NCBI RefSeq assembly: GCF_024679245.1
Contig: NC_090176.1
Span: 45,403,086 to 45,467,085 of the forward strand
Reading direction: 5' to 3'
Length of the DNA stretch: 64,000 nucleotides
Source: Pseudorasbora parva
Taxonomy: Eukaryota; Chordata; Actinopteri; Cypriniformes; Gobionidae
Made by a program: the position numbers and the translations under genes. How positions within the stretch are numbered: position 1 is the first letter of the stretch; each line of letters starts with the position of its first letter. Positions 40,703 to 50,888 of this stretch are shown piece after piece. The notes under the pieces were generated by a model. The model made no database searches. It saw nothing but the letters and a program-made list of their open reading frames with translations, and was not told the DNA's origin.

Positions 40703-42792
40703 ATCTCTGGGCGTGGGTGCAGGAATCTCCCGCCCGCCTCAGAGAGTAGATCCCTCCTGGTCGGAATCTCCATCGGAGAGCCTTCCAGGAGAGATATCAG
40801 GTCCGCAAACCATACTCGGGTCGGCCAGTTCGGAGCCACTAGAAGTACCTGGGCCCCGTCCCGGCGTACCCTCTCCAGAACTCCTGGAAGCAGGACAATC
40901 GGGGGGAAGGCGTACAGAGGCAGCCTCGGCCACTCCTGTACCATGGCATCCAGCCCCAGCGGGGCCGGATGGGTCAGAGAAAACCACTGCGGGCAGTGAG
41001 AATTCTCCGCCGAAGCGAACAGGTCTATCTCTGCCTTCCCATAAACCTTCCAAAGGAGCTCCACCACCTCTGGATGGAGTCTCCATTCCCCGGGCCTCGG
41101 CCCCTGTCTCGACAGGCTGTCTGCTTCCTGATTCAGGGCCCCCGGGATATATACTGCCCTGACTGACAGCAACTTCCCTTGGGCCCACAGGAGGATCCGA
41201 TGTGCCAATTTGTCCAACGGACGAGACTTCAGACCCCCCTGGTGGTTTATGTAGGCCACCACGGACGTGTTGTCTGTTCTGACTAGTACATGGTGGCCCC
41301 TGAGGTCGGGCAGGAACTGTTTCAATGCAAGAAACACTGCGAGCATCTCTAGCCGATTTATGTGCCAGTGCCGCTGATGCTCCTGCCATAGACCCTGGGA
41401 CGAGCGACCACTCATGGTCGCCCCCCAGCCCGTGAGAGAGGCGTCTGTCGTTAGCGTTACGCGACGAACAAGAGCCCCCAACACGGGACCCTGAGATAAA
41501 AACCCCGGGTTTTTCCACATGACCAGAGCACGTAGGCATCGCCGCGTGACTTTGATCGTGCGGAGCGGATTTCCCCTCGGGGAGAACCCTTTTGTCTTGA
41601 GCCACCACTGCAGTGGCCTCATGTACAGTAGGCCAAAAGGTATCACGTTGGACGCTGCTGCCATGAGACCTAACAGTTTCTGGAACTGTTTCACAGTGAC
41701 GGCTCGGCCTAGCTTCTGTTCTTTGGCGGCTGCCAGGATCGATGCTATGCGTGTTGGCGATAATTGCGCCCGCATAATTACCGAGTCCCAGTTCACACCC
41801 AGAAAAGTGGTTCTCTGAGCCGGAGAAAGCACACTCTTCTTGGCGTTCAGCCTCAACCCCAGCTTCGACATATGGGCGAGAACAGCATCTCGATGCTGAA
41901 CCGCCATCTGCTCTGTATTCGCTAGAATCAGCCAGTCGTCGATATAGTTCAATATGCGGATGCCCTGTAGACGCAGCGGCGCCAGAGCTGCATCCACACA
42001 CTTGGTGAACGTGCGGGGTGACAGTGCTAGACCGAAGGGAAGTACACGATATTGGTATGCCTCTCCCCCGAAGGCAAACCTCAGGAACTTCCTGTGATGT
42101 GGAAGGATGGAGACATGAAAATACGCATCTTTGAGGTCTATGGTGACAAACCAATCCTCCGATTTGACCTGCGCTACAATCTGTCTGAGTGTAAGCATCT
42201 TGAATTTGAGCTTGGCCACCGAGCGATTCAATAGCCGCAGATCTAATATCGGGCGTAAGCCCCCATCCTTCTTCGGCACGATGAAGTAACGGCTGTAAAA
42301 GCCAGACTCCCTGCTGGGAGGGGGAACCCTCTCTATAGCCCCTTTTTGCAGGAGTGTCTCTACTTCCTGTGCCATTACCAGAGCCTGCTCCGGGCCCACC
42401 TCTGTAGGCAGGACACCGCAGAAAGGAGGTGGCCGACTTCCGAATTGAATGGCGTACCCCCTTTCTATTATCTGCAGGACCCAACGAGATATATTTGGTA
42501 GACGTTTCCACTCGTCTAGAAAATCTACTAAGGGAACCAGCCTCTCGAGGCTGGCCTCTGGTGTATTTTGAGCAACAAGCACAGTGCCCTGAAGCGGCGG
42601 ACCGGCAGGGAACAACTGACTTGACTGCTCGGGGACCCCCCGAAGGGGGTGCGGACCACCCTCGGGTGGCCCGCGGAGACCGACTGCGCCCCGGCATTGC
42701 GGCAGGGTTGGCAGCGCGGCCCCCCGAGGGTGCCGTAGGGAAACGGGTACCGTAGGCAGGGGTAAGCACCGTTTCCCTACGGGGGGAACCAC
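40660..42792 (-). CDS. DIRS reverse transcriptase-RNase H polyprotein
   Basis: 710 residues. The reverse transcriptase has KKDGGLRPILDLRLLNRSV (about 174-192), the first catalytic Asp in TIDLKDAY (D219), LPFGLALSPRTF (251-262) and the active-site box YIDD (283-286). RNase H follows, with D450 in TTDASLTGWG, E482 in NRLEML, D507 in RTDNTS and D558 in EADSLS. The C-terminal third begins with IDLFASAENSHCPQWFS and resembles the extra domain found after RNase H in DIRS1-group elements, sometimes described as methyltransferase-like; I cannot confirm an active methylase motif. The ATG lies 25 bp after the gag stop. Confidence 0.93.
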   Translation of the reverse strand: MVPPVGKRCLPLPTVPVSLRHPRGAALPTLPQCRGAVGLRGPPEGGPHPLRGVPEQSSQLFPAGPPLQGTVLVAQNTPEASLERLVPLVDFLDEWKRLPNISRWVLQIIERGYAIQFGSRPPPFCGVLPTEVGPEQALVMAQEVETLLQKGAIERVPPPSRESGFYSRYFIVPKKDGGLRPILDLRLLNRSVAKLKFKMLTLRQIVAQVKSEDWFVTIDLKDAYFHVSILPHHRKFLRFAFGGEAYQYRVLPFGLALSPRTFTKCVDAALAPLRLQGIRILNYIDDWLILANTEQMAVQHRDAVLAHMSKLGLRLNAKKSVLSPAQRTTFLGVNWDSVIMRAQLSPTRIASILAAAKEQKLGRAVTVKQFQKLLGLMAAASNVIPFGLLYMRPLQWWLKTKGFSPRGNPLRTIKVTRRCLRALVMWKNPGFLSQGPVLGALVRRVTLTTDASLTGWGATMSGRSSQGLWQEHQRHWHINRLEMLAVFLALKQFLPDLRGHHVLVRTDNTSVVAYINHQGGLKSRPLDKLAHRILLWAQGKLLSVRAVYIPGALNQEADSLSRQGPRPGEWRLHPEVVELLWKVYGKAEIDLFASAENSHCPQWFSLTHPAPLGLDAMVQEWPRLPLYAFPPIVLLPGVLERVRRDGAQVLLVAPNWPTRVWFADLISLLEGSPMEIPTRRDLLSEAGGRFLHPRPEMWKLWAWPLRGLGS

Positions 42793-42817
42793 CCTCAGCG
42801 TCCTGACGCTTCTGGCG

Positions 42818-44353
42818 TCAGGAACGCTTCGACGAGGCCTTCTTGGCGATCAGGACTGTCCGCAGATCAGCCCTGCCCCTCGAAGGCCTCGTCTGAGAGC
42901 GCCGCCCCTCGTCCCCACGCTGAGGGGGAGCTCGGGCAGCGACGCTCTGTTTCTGCTGAGCCCTGTAGGAGGAGCTCGTACTCGGCCTGGGCTGCTTGGT
43001 GGTATCAGCAGCAGCCCCAGGGACCTGGACCCGGAGAGGGAGGAACTGCTTGAGCGCCGCAGCTTGCTTTTTCGACTCCTGGAACCTCTCGGTGACAGTG
43101 TGAACTGCGTCACCGAAGAGGCCTCCAGGAGAAAGCGGCGCATCGAGCAGAAAGGCTTTCTCCCTCTCCTTGATGTCTGTGGGGTTTAACCATAAATGCC
43201 TCTCCGTAGCCACCAATGCTGCCATGGAGCGGCCAACACATCTGGCCGTCTCCTTGGTGGCCCGGAGAGCTAGATCGGCTGATGATCTTAATTCAGCGAT
43301 AATATCACCCCCCACAGCATCACTACCGTCCAAATCCCTCAGCAGGTCAGCCTGGTATGCCTGCACGATAGCCATCGTGTGCAGGCATGCAGCCGCTTGA
43401 CCCGCCGCCGAGTACGCTTTACCCACCATCGCCGACGTTGTTTTTAGAGGTCTGGTGGGTAACGTCGGGGCCTTCAGGGACGATGCCGAGGAAGGCGAGA
43501 GATGGCTCGCAAGCGTCTCTTCAACCTTTGGCATCGCCCCATAACCATACTGTCTCAGCCCGCAAATGTTGCTGTAGACCGATGTCTGCGGGCTGAAGAC
43601 ACGATATGAAGCCGGTCTCTTCCACGATCTTGCCACCTCGGTGTGCAAATCGTGGAAGAACGGCAGGCCCCGTCGCTGAGGTTCTGAAGCGCGAGACGGC
43701 AGGAAGCGTTCGTCTAGCTTACTATGACGTTTTCTTCCTGCCTCAGATCTTTCAGTGGGCCAGTCGATGTTTAATCTGGCCACTGCTCGCGTCAAAACCT
43801 CAACTAGCTCCTCACTAGCAGGGGACTGAAGTGGCGAATCTTCAGTATCGATACTTTCAACGTCCAACTCCTCAGAGCTGGACAGATGAAGTACCGGCGG
43901 CTCTCTCGGGGGGGAAGAAACCGCCATGCGTGCTTCCATGCCCCGAGAAGAACCGCTGGATGGAGCAGGTGAGGGCAGAGATAAGGCAGCGCCCGTCTCT
44001 AACCCCTCTGCAACATCCAATTGTGATCCCCACGACTGCAGCCTCCGCTCCGCCTCGGCGGCAGCGGGACCAGAGCCGCGGGGAACACGAGCCGAGGCAC
44101 CCTCCTCGAAGAGTGCCCGGCGGGAGCGCAGCGTTCTCAGTGGCATACGCTCACAGTGCTCGCAAGCAGCCCCCTCGAGGGCTGCCTGGGCATGCTGCGC
44201 TCCCAAGCATGCAACACAGAGAAGATGTGTGTCCCCGCCCGTGATGTAGCGTGGGCAGGGAGGAACACACTTTCTGAAATTGCTGCTTTCACTCGCCATT
44301 CTATCTATTTTATTTTCTCTTTTTTTTCTGTTAATATATGGAATATTTAACAA
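42818..44353 (-). CDS. DIRS gag-like protein
   Basis: Up to 511 residues. A start at the second Met (MASESSNF, about 44299) looks better, since the first 18 residues are Lys/Arg/Ile-rich and AT-rich in sequence. Residues about 29-68 form a Cys/His cluster (KCVPPCPRY, HLLCVACLGAQHA, CEHCERM) common in DIRS gag proteins and likely zinc-binding. A Ser/Pro/Glu-rich middle follows, then a conserved helical region (TSAMVGKAYSAAGQAAACLH, ALRATKETARCVGRSMA) and a basic C-terminus. It presumably packages the element RNA. Intact. Confidence 0.85.
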   Translation of the reverse strand: MLNIPYINRKKRENKIDRMASESSNFRKCVPPCPRYITGGDTHLLCVACLGAQHAQAALEGAACEHCERMPLRTLRSRRALFEEGASARVPRGSGPAAAEAERRLQSWGSQLDVAEGLETGAALSLPSPAPSSGSSRGMEARMAVSSPPREPPVLHLSSSEELDVESIDTEDSPLQSPASEELVEVLTRAVARLNIDWPTERSEAGRKRHSKLDERFLPSRASEPQRRGLPFFHDLHTEVARSWKRPASYRVFSPQTSVYSNICGLRQYGYGAMPKVEETLASHLSPSSASSLKAPTLPTRPLKTTSAMVGKAYSAAGQAAACLHTMAIVQAYQADLLRDLDGSDAVGGDIIAELRSSADLALRATKETARCVGRSMAALVATERHLWLNPTDIKEREKAFLLDAPLSPGGLFGDAVHTVTERFQESKKQAAALKQFLPLRVQVPGAAADTTKQPRPSTSSSYRAQQKQSVAARAPPQRGDEGRRSQTRPSRGRADLRTVLIAKKASSKRS

Positions 44354-44443
44354 AAAGGGTGGAAAATCTCTGCTTTCTTGTATAATAGACAGACAAAAAC
44401 ACCAAATAGACAGACAGGTTCACACAGATCGCTTGCTGAAGGC

Positions 44444-44619
44444 TCAGAAGCTAGTTCCTGTTTGTTTTCACGGACGTTTTATAGCTTCCGGTCGATGACG
44501 TCATCACGCCGACGATCGATCTTTTTTCCGATGGAATGGTTCTACAGGCGCTTCACGACGCATTTAAACAGAGGCGTTCTCACAGCGTTTCGACGCAGCT
44601 CGAGTTCCCCGAAAGGGAA
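44444..44619. repeat. DIRS terminal repeat, 5' end of element
   Basis: 44444-44599 is the inverted copy of 39296-39451. The outer tip GAGTTCCCCGAAAGGGAA (44602-44619) recurs complemented in the internal complementary region, which fixes the element boundary before TGACAATTT. Confidence 0.9.
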
Positions 44620-45568
44620 TGACAATTTATTTTATTGGCATTCATAAAGAAATTGAAACAAAAAAAAAAAAACGTATCAAAAACTTCCAGTCTTGCATAA
44701 ATTATAAATTAAATGTAGATTAATCCTTATTAAAGCTGCTATTTTCTCTGGTTCTCTGTAAACATCCTAACAACCGTTTTATTATGCTGCTGTCACTTTA
44801 AGACCTGCCGGTTCTGTAAATGATGTAGATCTGACGCACAGCTTTTAATGCGGTAAACTGAAAAAAATCCATTGCATTCGTTAACGCGTTAATTTTGATA
44901 TAGTGTTTGATTGTTGCTATCATGATTAGTTAAACTATTCAGTAGTGCTTATTATATAATGCATATTTTTAAACATTATATTAATAAATACTTCAATACT
45001 AACATGCCTGCAGCTGTTTAGATTTTGAAGGAAGCATGGATGTTTCCATCTGCCATGCCGATACAGGCTAATTTCATGAATGATACTGCTGTTTACTCTA
45101 CGTGACGTACAGTGCAGCTAATATGGCTAAATTATTCCCTGTGAATGAAGGCTAGCAGAGTCCAGCAGAGTGCTTTTAGGTTAGGGCTGCAGCGGCTCTG
45201 TGGATGAGAGCCCTCCAGCTATAATTAACTTCACTGTTCCAATTGATTATCCTTCCCAAAGACCCGCCCGCAGCCTTTCCTGCTTTTAGAAAATAGAGGA
45301 AGCATTGACTGCTCTACCGCAGCAAATTACAAATGAGGCACAGTGGAACACACCATTGAATTTAAGCCCCGCATCACACTAGCTTGCTTTAAACTGCTTA
45401 TGTACGAGTCTGTCCTGCTCCATGCCACCTTTACAGGGCATTTAGATGCCATACATGTCAGAACACTCGTATAATCGATTTTATCACTTATGTTTTGAAC
45501 AAGCAAATTTTTTGATTGCTTGTTATATATTTTTCTTTTTTTTTAATGATATACACATATTTATACAC

Positions 45569-45569
<1 letters not shown>

Positions 45570-45641
<72 letters not shown>
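45570..45641. repeat. (TA)n microsatellite
   Basis: About 72 bp of TA. Directly read. Confidence 0.95.
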
Positions 45642-45646
<5 letters not shown>

Positions 45647-46899
45647 CACACACAATAAATTAATTAATCTTATTTTTATGAATTCATAACCTCAAATAAA
45701 GTCTCAATATTTCTCCAACAACAATGTGATTACAGATTAAAACTCTTTCCCCGCCAGCATTTAAAAAAAAAAGTTGCCAGCCACTGCCAGGGTTTTTGTA
45801 AAAATTTTAATTAAAATTTAATAGCCCATAGAATATTTTGTTTTATGAATATCTGAACATGCAATATAATAAAAGAAAGAACAGACCCTCTTCTTCTAAA
45901 CAAAAACAGCAAAAAAAACACACAAAAAAAAAACACTAAACGTTTTATTCTAGCTTCATGCATTTGATCAACACTTGAATATGGGTAAGTTTCATAAAAA
46001 AAACAAAAAAACATACATTTTAAACAAAAAGCTGAGGAAATCACGTTTTTGTGAAAGCTTGTATCCAGATCCGATTCAGAGCGATGATCAAACACAGATG
46101 GAGCAGATTGAGTCCATCAACACCCCTAATGATTGCACAGTCCTGTAGCTGTCCTGGGTCAACATTTCATTCAGTAACATTAGATAGTTTTGATTTATAT
46201 GATGTTTAATGTTGATGGTCACGTTATTTTGCATATGCATGTTTACATGCGATTGCTTTACTGCGTACTCACGTTTGTTTTTTTTGTTTTTTTAAATATA
46301 AGACAAATTTTAATCAAAAGTGAGCTCAACATTTCTCATTAAATTTTCCTAAAATCAAATGATGTGAACACTCTTTTATCTTATTTACATAATAGACACA
46401 TTCTATTTGTTTCTCCTAAAGAATTTTAGGAGAAACATCTGAGGTGAAGAATCTGCTTCATATGGAAATTAAACATAACTTAGATCATCTCTCTCTTATA
46501 GCTCATGAGCTATGAAACAGCAACCTGTGAGCAATAAAATGCCCTCTGATATGCATACAAATCTTGTACAATAGCCTAGGCTATTGGATGTAACTGAATG
46601 GTGATTGGCTAATCCCCGTGCAGGTAACCGCTTGAAAACTAGACAGAGTTGAGTTCTAGAAGCAGCCATGGTTTCCATGGAGATCGGTCATGTGGAGACA
46701 GGGCTGTGTAGTGTGTGGCACCATGTTGTGCACTACATCGGCACTGATGTTGTTTCGGCTGGAGGTTTTCACCTGCTTTCTGATAGGGTGGTGTAACCAG
46801 CTCTAGGCCTGATGGGGGAAAAAACGGATGGAGGGCCGCTTCTCTGTCCCTCATGCAGCCGCGGGATCAATCGACAACGTCATGGAAAGCACAGAGGCA

Positions 46900-47347
46900 G
46901 CCAATAGATTAGTGTGAGACCTCAAAAGTAGTTCAGTTGTATCAACATTTCCCCTGGATCATCCGCCAATTCCAGTGTTCCCTGCTGTTTGCCTGCGTAC
47001 ATGCGGACACGTCTTGCAGAGCTACTGCACATCTGCTTGGAAACCCTGAGGCCAGACACCATTTTCTTATCAGGCAGCCAGGTGGATCTTACAAACTCTC
47101 TGTGGATTTAGGGCCCAGATGTGAGATGACCGTTGTTCCTTCTTTTCTTCTTTAACTTACCATTCTTGGACAAAATTTGATCGCAGACAAGACTAATTGC
47201 ACGATTCCTTGTGATAGTTCTAGAAATTTGTGCTTCTAGGATCTACCCGTAGACGGGATTAGAAACAGTTCTACTTTGTAGAAGATACAAAATAGCGTCG
47301 CGGAAGAAGGTGGCATCCTGGATGATCCGGAGGCACCAGGTGTGGAG
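46900..47347 (+). promoter_or_regulatory. slc4a3: Candidate internal (cardiac-type) slc4a3 promoter and 5' UTR
   Basis: Placed by position only: the repeat-poor sequence directly before the internal ATG exon. It contains a GATA-type site (complement of CTTATCAG, about 47068) and an E-box CAGGTG (about 47080). No clear TATA box was found. Such sites are common by chance, so the assignment is an inference from the exon and from the known internal promoter of mammalian AE3. Confidence 0.4.
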
Positions 47348-47567
47348 ATGACAGACGAGGGGAAGGAGAAGGACAGCGGCGGCTGCTCAGGGGAGGAATG
47401 CCCTGATGCAGACCCTGGAAAAGGACATTGTGTGGATCAGGAACACCCTCTGGGGAACTTTGCATTGGACGGCTTTGAGGACTTTGAGGAGTTTGTGCTG
47501 GATTTTGATGATTATGACCTTCTGGAATCCATCCACTCACACCTTAGCTCCCCAGTCGAACCGATCC
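47348..47567 (+). CDS. slc4a3: slc4a3 alternative first exon (cardiac AE3-type N-terminus)
   Basis: An ATG opens 73 codons plus one base, up to the donor ATCC|GTAAGT at 47567. The phase-1 end matches that of the 34751 donor, so this exon can splice to the 53822 exon in frame (C+GT gives Arg). The protein is acidic: MTDEGKEKDSGG, a Cys/Pro/Asp part, then FALDGFEDFEEFVLDFDDYD and LLESIHSHLSSPVEP. In mammals a cardiac AE3 isoform starts from a promoter in the same intron and has a unique N-terminus that I recall as 73 residues; position, phase and length all agree. The frame is also open for 22 codons upstream, to a TAG at 47279. No transcript evidence is available here. Confidence 0.78.
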
Positions 47568-49276
47568 GTAAGTGTGCTTACTGTTAAAAAGTTGGAAGAG
47601 TGATGAAGGGTAATATTTTCCAGCCACCTTCCTTTTTGCAAATGTCACAACGACCTTCACTTTGCTTCACACTTACGTCATTTTTCAACAGAATTTTGCC
47701 ATTGTCTGTCTTTGACAATTGGGTTTCACTTTATTTTCATGCACATTCTGTTGACTATAAGTAACGTTGCACCTACTTGTCTACTAACTCTCATTAAAGT
47801 GTTAGTAGAGTATTAGTAGACTGGCGGGGTTAGGGATAGAATAAGTTGGCATGTAGTTGCAAAGTTACTTATAGTCAGTAGAATGTCTGATGAGGGTCCA
47901 TCACAATGAAGAGTTTGTAGATATTAAGTGGACAGTCTACTAATGGTTGACATATAGTATGTGAACAAATAAGGAATGTTCAAAAGGGACCATCAAAATA
48001 AAGTGTTACTGACAATAGTAGTGGAAAAAAGCCTCGAAGTACGCTTTTGCAATTGAATGTGTAACAGACAGCTCTTGATTAAATCCAATAGGATTTTCCA
48101 TTCACATGACTGCGGTTGTGACATTGTAAAAAGGCACTCCACCCTCTATAGATCTCGCTTGCATTGGAAATTGATGGCTGGGAATTTCAAACGGAGTTGT
48201 TTTATTGATCCTGTTGGGAAATACAAGCTAATTAATGTCAAGCCAAATCCATGCAAACAGTTTGTTGATATGAAACATTTCATGGCCTCCAGTGATGTGG
48301 CATGTTTGAGTGGATGGCTTATGAAGTCCCACATCCTCTCCTGTTGACACATACATGTGCAGCCAAGCTTCCGCAAGCACAAATCATCTCAGGGCAGAGT
48401 CGCATTACGCACTAACTTCATTCAGACATGAAGCACTGTGATTTCTATTGATATTTCTCATTCATTATGGTTAGAGGTTTTTTCAGCCTGAACCTTTTTT
48501 TTTTTTTTGTCCTACACTACCGTTCAGAAGTTTGGGTCAGTTAGACAATTATTTATTCAGCAAGGATGCAATAAATAGATTACAAGTGACATTCGAGTTG
48601 TTTTTAACATTGTTTCAAAAACAATTCTATTTCAACTAAATGCTGTTCTTTTCAACTTTCTGTTAATCAAAGAATCCTGAAAAATGTATCTCGATTTCCA
48701 CAACACCACAAATGTATTTGTTAACATTAGTGCACTGTGAGATAACATGCACAAACAATGAAAACTGGATTTTTAACTAGCATTAACAAAGATTAATAAA
48801 TACTGTAACACATGTATTGCTAATTGTTATTTCATGTTAATACATTAACTAATGTTAACAAATGATACCTTATTGATTTCTGAAGGATCATGTGACATTG
48901 AAGAGTGGACTAATGTCACTTACTTTAAATGTTCATAATATTTCACAACATTACTGTTTTTACAGTATTTTTGACCAAATGAATGCAGCCTTTGAACAAA
49001 ATAAACAAAATACTCTTATAAGACCCACAATTTTGAGCTGAAGTGTGCATTGATAGACACAAGTGGCATCATTACTGTATTTGCATATTGAATTATGATT
49101 GTTTTTTGTTCTTACATCTGCATACTGAATTGTGAATGCTATGTTAGAATAGCTTGTGAACAGTGATTGTTTGCTGAATCTAATGTGACACCAACAGACG
49201 TCATTGTAATATTCACATATGAATCTGTCTTTCTTATATCAAAGACCCACAAATACTGACTAACTTTCATATTTTA

Positions 49277-49455
49277 GACACAATGGACAGGGTTATTTTT
49301 GCGGCTGACCTTATTGCATATGGATTTGTAGGAGTTTCTCTTTTAGATGCAAAATTAATGGGAGGATATCATTTAAATGAATCACGCAAGGTGATTTACT
49401 AATGTTTGTACTGGTAAATGTACTGGTATTTCCACCATTATTTACTGCCACCCCC
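49277..49455 (+). repeat. Diverged repeat, partner of 52345-52518
   Basis: The phrase ATGGACAGGGTTATTTTTGC, followed by GCATATG.ATTTGTAGG and TTAATGGGAGGA, recurs on the opposite strand at 52518 downward with similar spacing. Probably two decayed copies of one DNA element (both continue into TTGATTTACTAA-like sequence). No intact ends found. Confidence 0.65.
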
Positions 49456-50269
49456 CAAAAGCAAGTATTTTTAGGTATGACTTGTGTTTGTATTTCAAGC
49501 TTTGCATCCCTGTAATTGCAAGGAAAAAGGAACCAGTGCACTCTTTTTTGAAGAAAGAAATCCATACTGGTTTGCAACAACCAAGTAAATAATAACAGCA
49601 TTTTACTTTTTTTTTTTTTGTTGAGAAACTGTTCCTTATTAAGAAAGAGAAGGGCCTGAAATATTACAGATATCATTCAGAGTGATCAAATACCTACTGC
49701 TTCTCACTAACAGCTATATGCTTGTATTTTGATAAAAGGTAAAACCCTCAGGCTTTTGCTTTTGTCTTTGTGTAGACCGTTGCCTTCAAGGCCTTGCCCT
49801 GTCTGTTTCTCTCTGCAATCCCTCGGGAAAATGTCTGTGTGAAGAGCAGACAGACAGTCTAGCAGAGATCAATTTCCATCTTATCTCTCAGTCTCGCTGT
49901 TTCTTTTCAGTAATACACACAATCTCTGTGTCATAAAACGTTAAAAGTATTTGGGTCTATGGGAAAGAAAAAAATCTTTAAAAAAAATCATCTAGTTTAA
50001 AATGCATGTCTGATTCAGTATTTTGGCGAGGACTCGCCATAGATACAATGGATTTTATACTGTATAAGCAGTATATTATATCCCCTTACACTAATTTTAT
50101 CCATAATCCCAAAACGTTCTGCATTTTTACATAAAAAAAAACCTCATTCTGTATGATTAATAAGCTTGTTACCTCATGGGGACATCAATTAAGGCCTCCA
50201 AAGTTATATGAGTCCCTATAATTCAGTGAGCATTCTGGATGTTCCCACAGGGATAGAAAAAACATGAAA

Positions 50270-50300
<31 letters not shown>

Positions 50301-50800
50301 CGTTTGTTTTTGTGATATATGGGGACATTCCAAAGGCGTAATGATTTTTATACCGTACAAACCATATTTTCTATCCCCTTACACTCCCCCTGCCCCTAAA
50401 CCTACCCATCACAGGAAACATTCTGCATTTTTACTTTCTGAAAAACCTCATCCTGTATGATTTATAAGCCTTTTGAAAAGTGGGGACATGGCCAATGTCC
50501 TCATATTTCACCCTCTCCTTGTAATACCTTAATGTCTTACCCATGTCATTATACACATTTGCGCCCTCATATGTCACAAAAACATACACACAATCTGAAG
50601 TCCTTGTCCTTGTGGGGACTTTTTTGTCCTCGTGATTGAAAACAGCTTATAAATCACACTAAGTAAAGTTTTCAGAAACTGTATGCAGAACGTTTTCTGT
50701 GATGGTGAGATTTAGGGGATAGAATATACAGTTAATACAGTATAAAAATATTATGTCTATGGAAAGTCCCCCTAAAACATAGAAACCCAATGTTTGTGTC

Positions 50801-50804
<4 letters not shown>

Positions 50805-50884
<80 letters not shown>
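50805..50884. repeat. (GT)n microsatellite
   Basis: About 80 bp of GT. Directly read. A shorter CA array lies at 50270-50300. Confidence 0.95.

Positions 50885-50888
<4 letters not shown>

Larger units (their letters stand above)
39249..44619 (-). mobile_element. Complete DIRS-type (tyrosine recombinase) retrotransposon
   Basis: 5.37 kb, oriented on the minus strand: gag (44353-42818), RT-RNase H (42792-40660), tyrosine recombinase (40702-39659), then an internal complementary region and a terminal repeat. The ends are inverted, not direct: 39296-39451 is the complement of 44444-44599 with few mismatches. No LTR and no integrase are present, and no target duplication is seen. All of these are hallmarks of DIRS elements, which integrate a circular DNA by tyrosine recombinase. 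All three ORFs are uninterrupted, so the copy is young and possibly able to move. Confidence 0.93.
38437..44905. mobile_element. hAT-like MITE split by a LINE fragment and a DIRS element
   Basis: The two outer parts, 38437-39248 (minus the LINE) and 44620-44905, are remnants of a repeat with ends TAGTGCTGTCAATCGAT and the right-hand GTTAACGCGTTAATTTTGATATAG. This resembles the common fish hAT MITE with ATCG/TTAA-rich inverted ends. The LINE entered near the left tip with a 13-bp duplication and the DIRS element entered the middle. Exact outer boundaries are uncertain because the tips have diverged. Confidence 0.6.

Noticed and set aside
40218..41162. A 314-codon plus-strand frame opposite the DIRS recombinase and RT
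   Set aside because: Antisense shadow, low complexity (Pro/Ser rich), no family match.
40739..42769. A 676-codon minus-strand frame inside the DIRS RT-RNase H region
   Set aside because: It is an out-of-frame shadow of the 710-codon RT ORF, rich in Ser, Gly and Arg with no domain. The G+C-rich codon use of the real ORF keeps stops rare in this frame.
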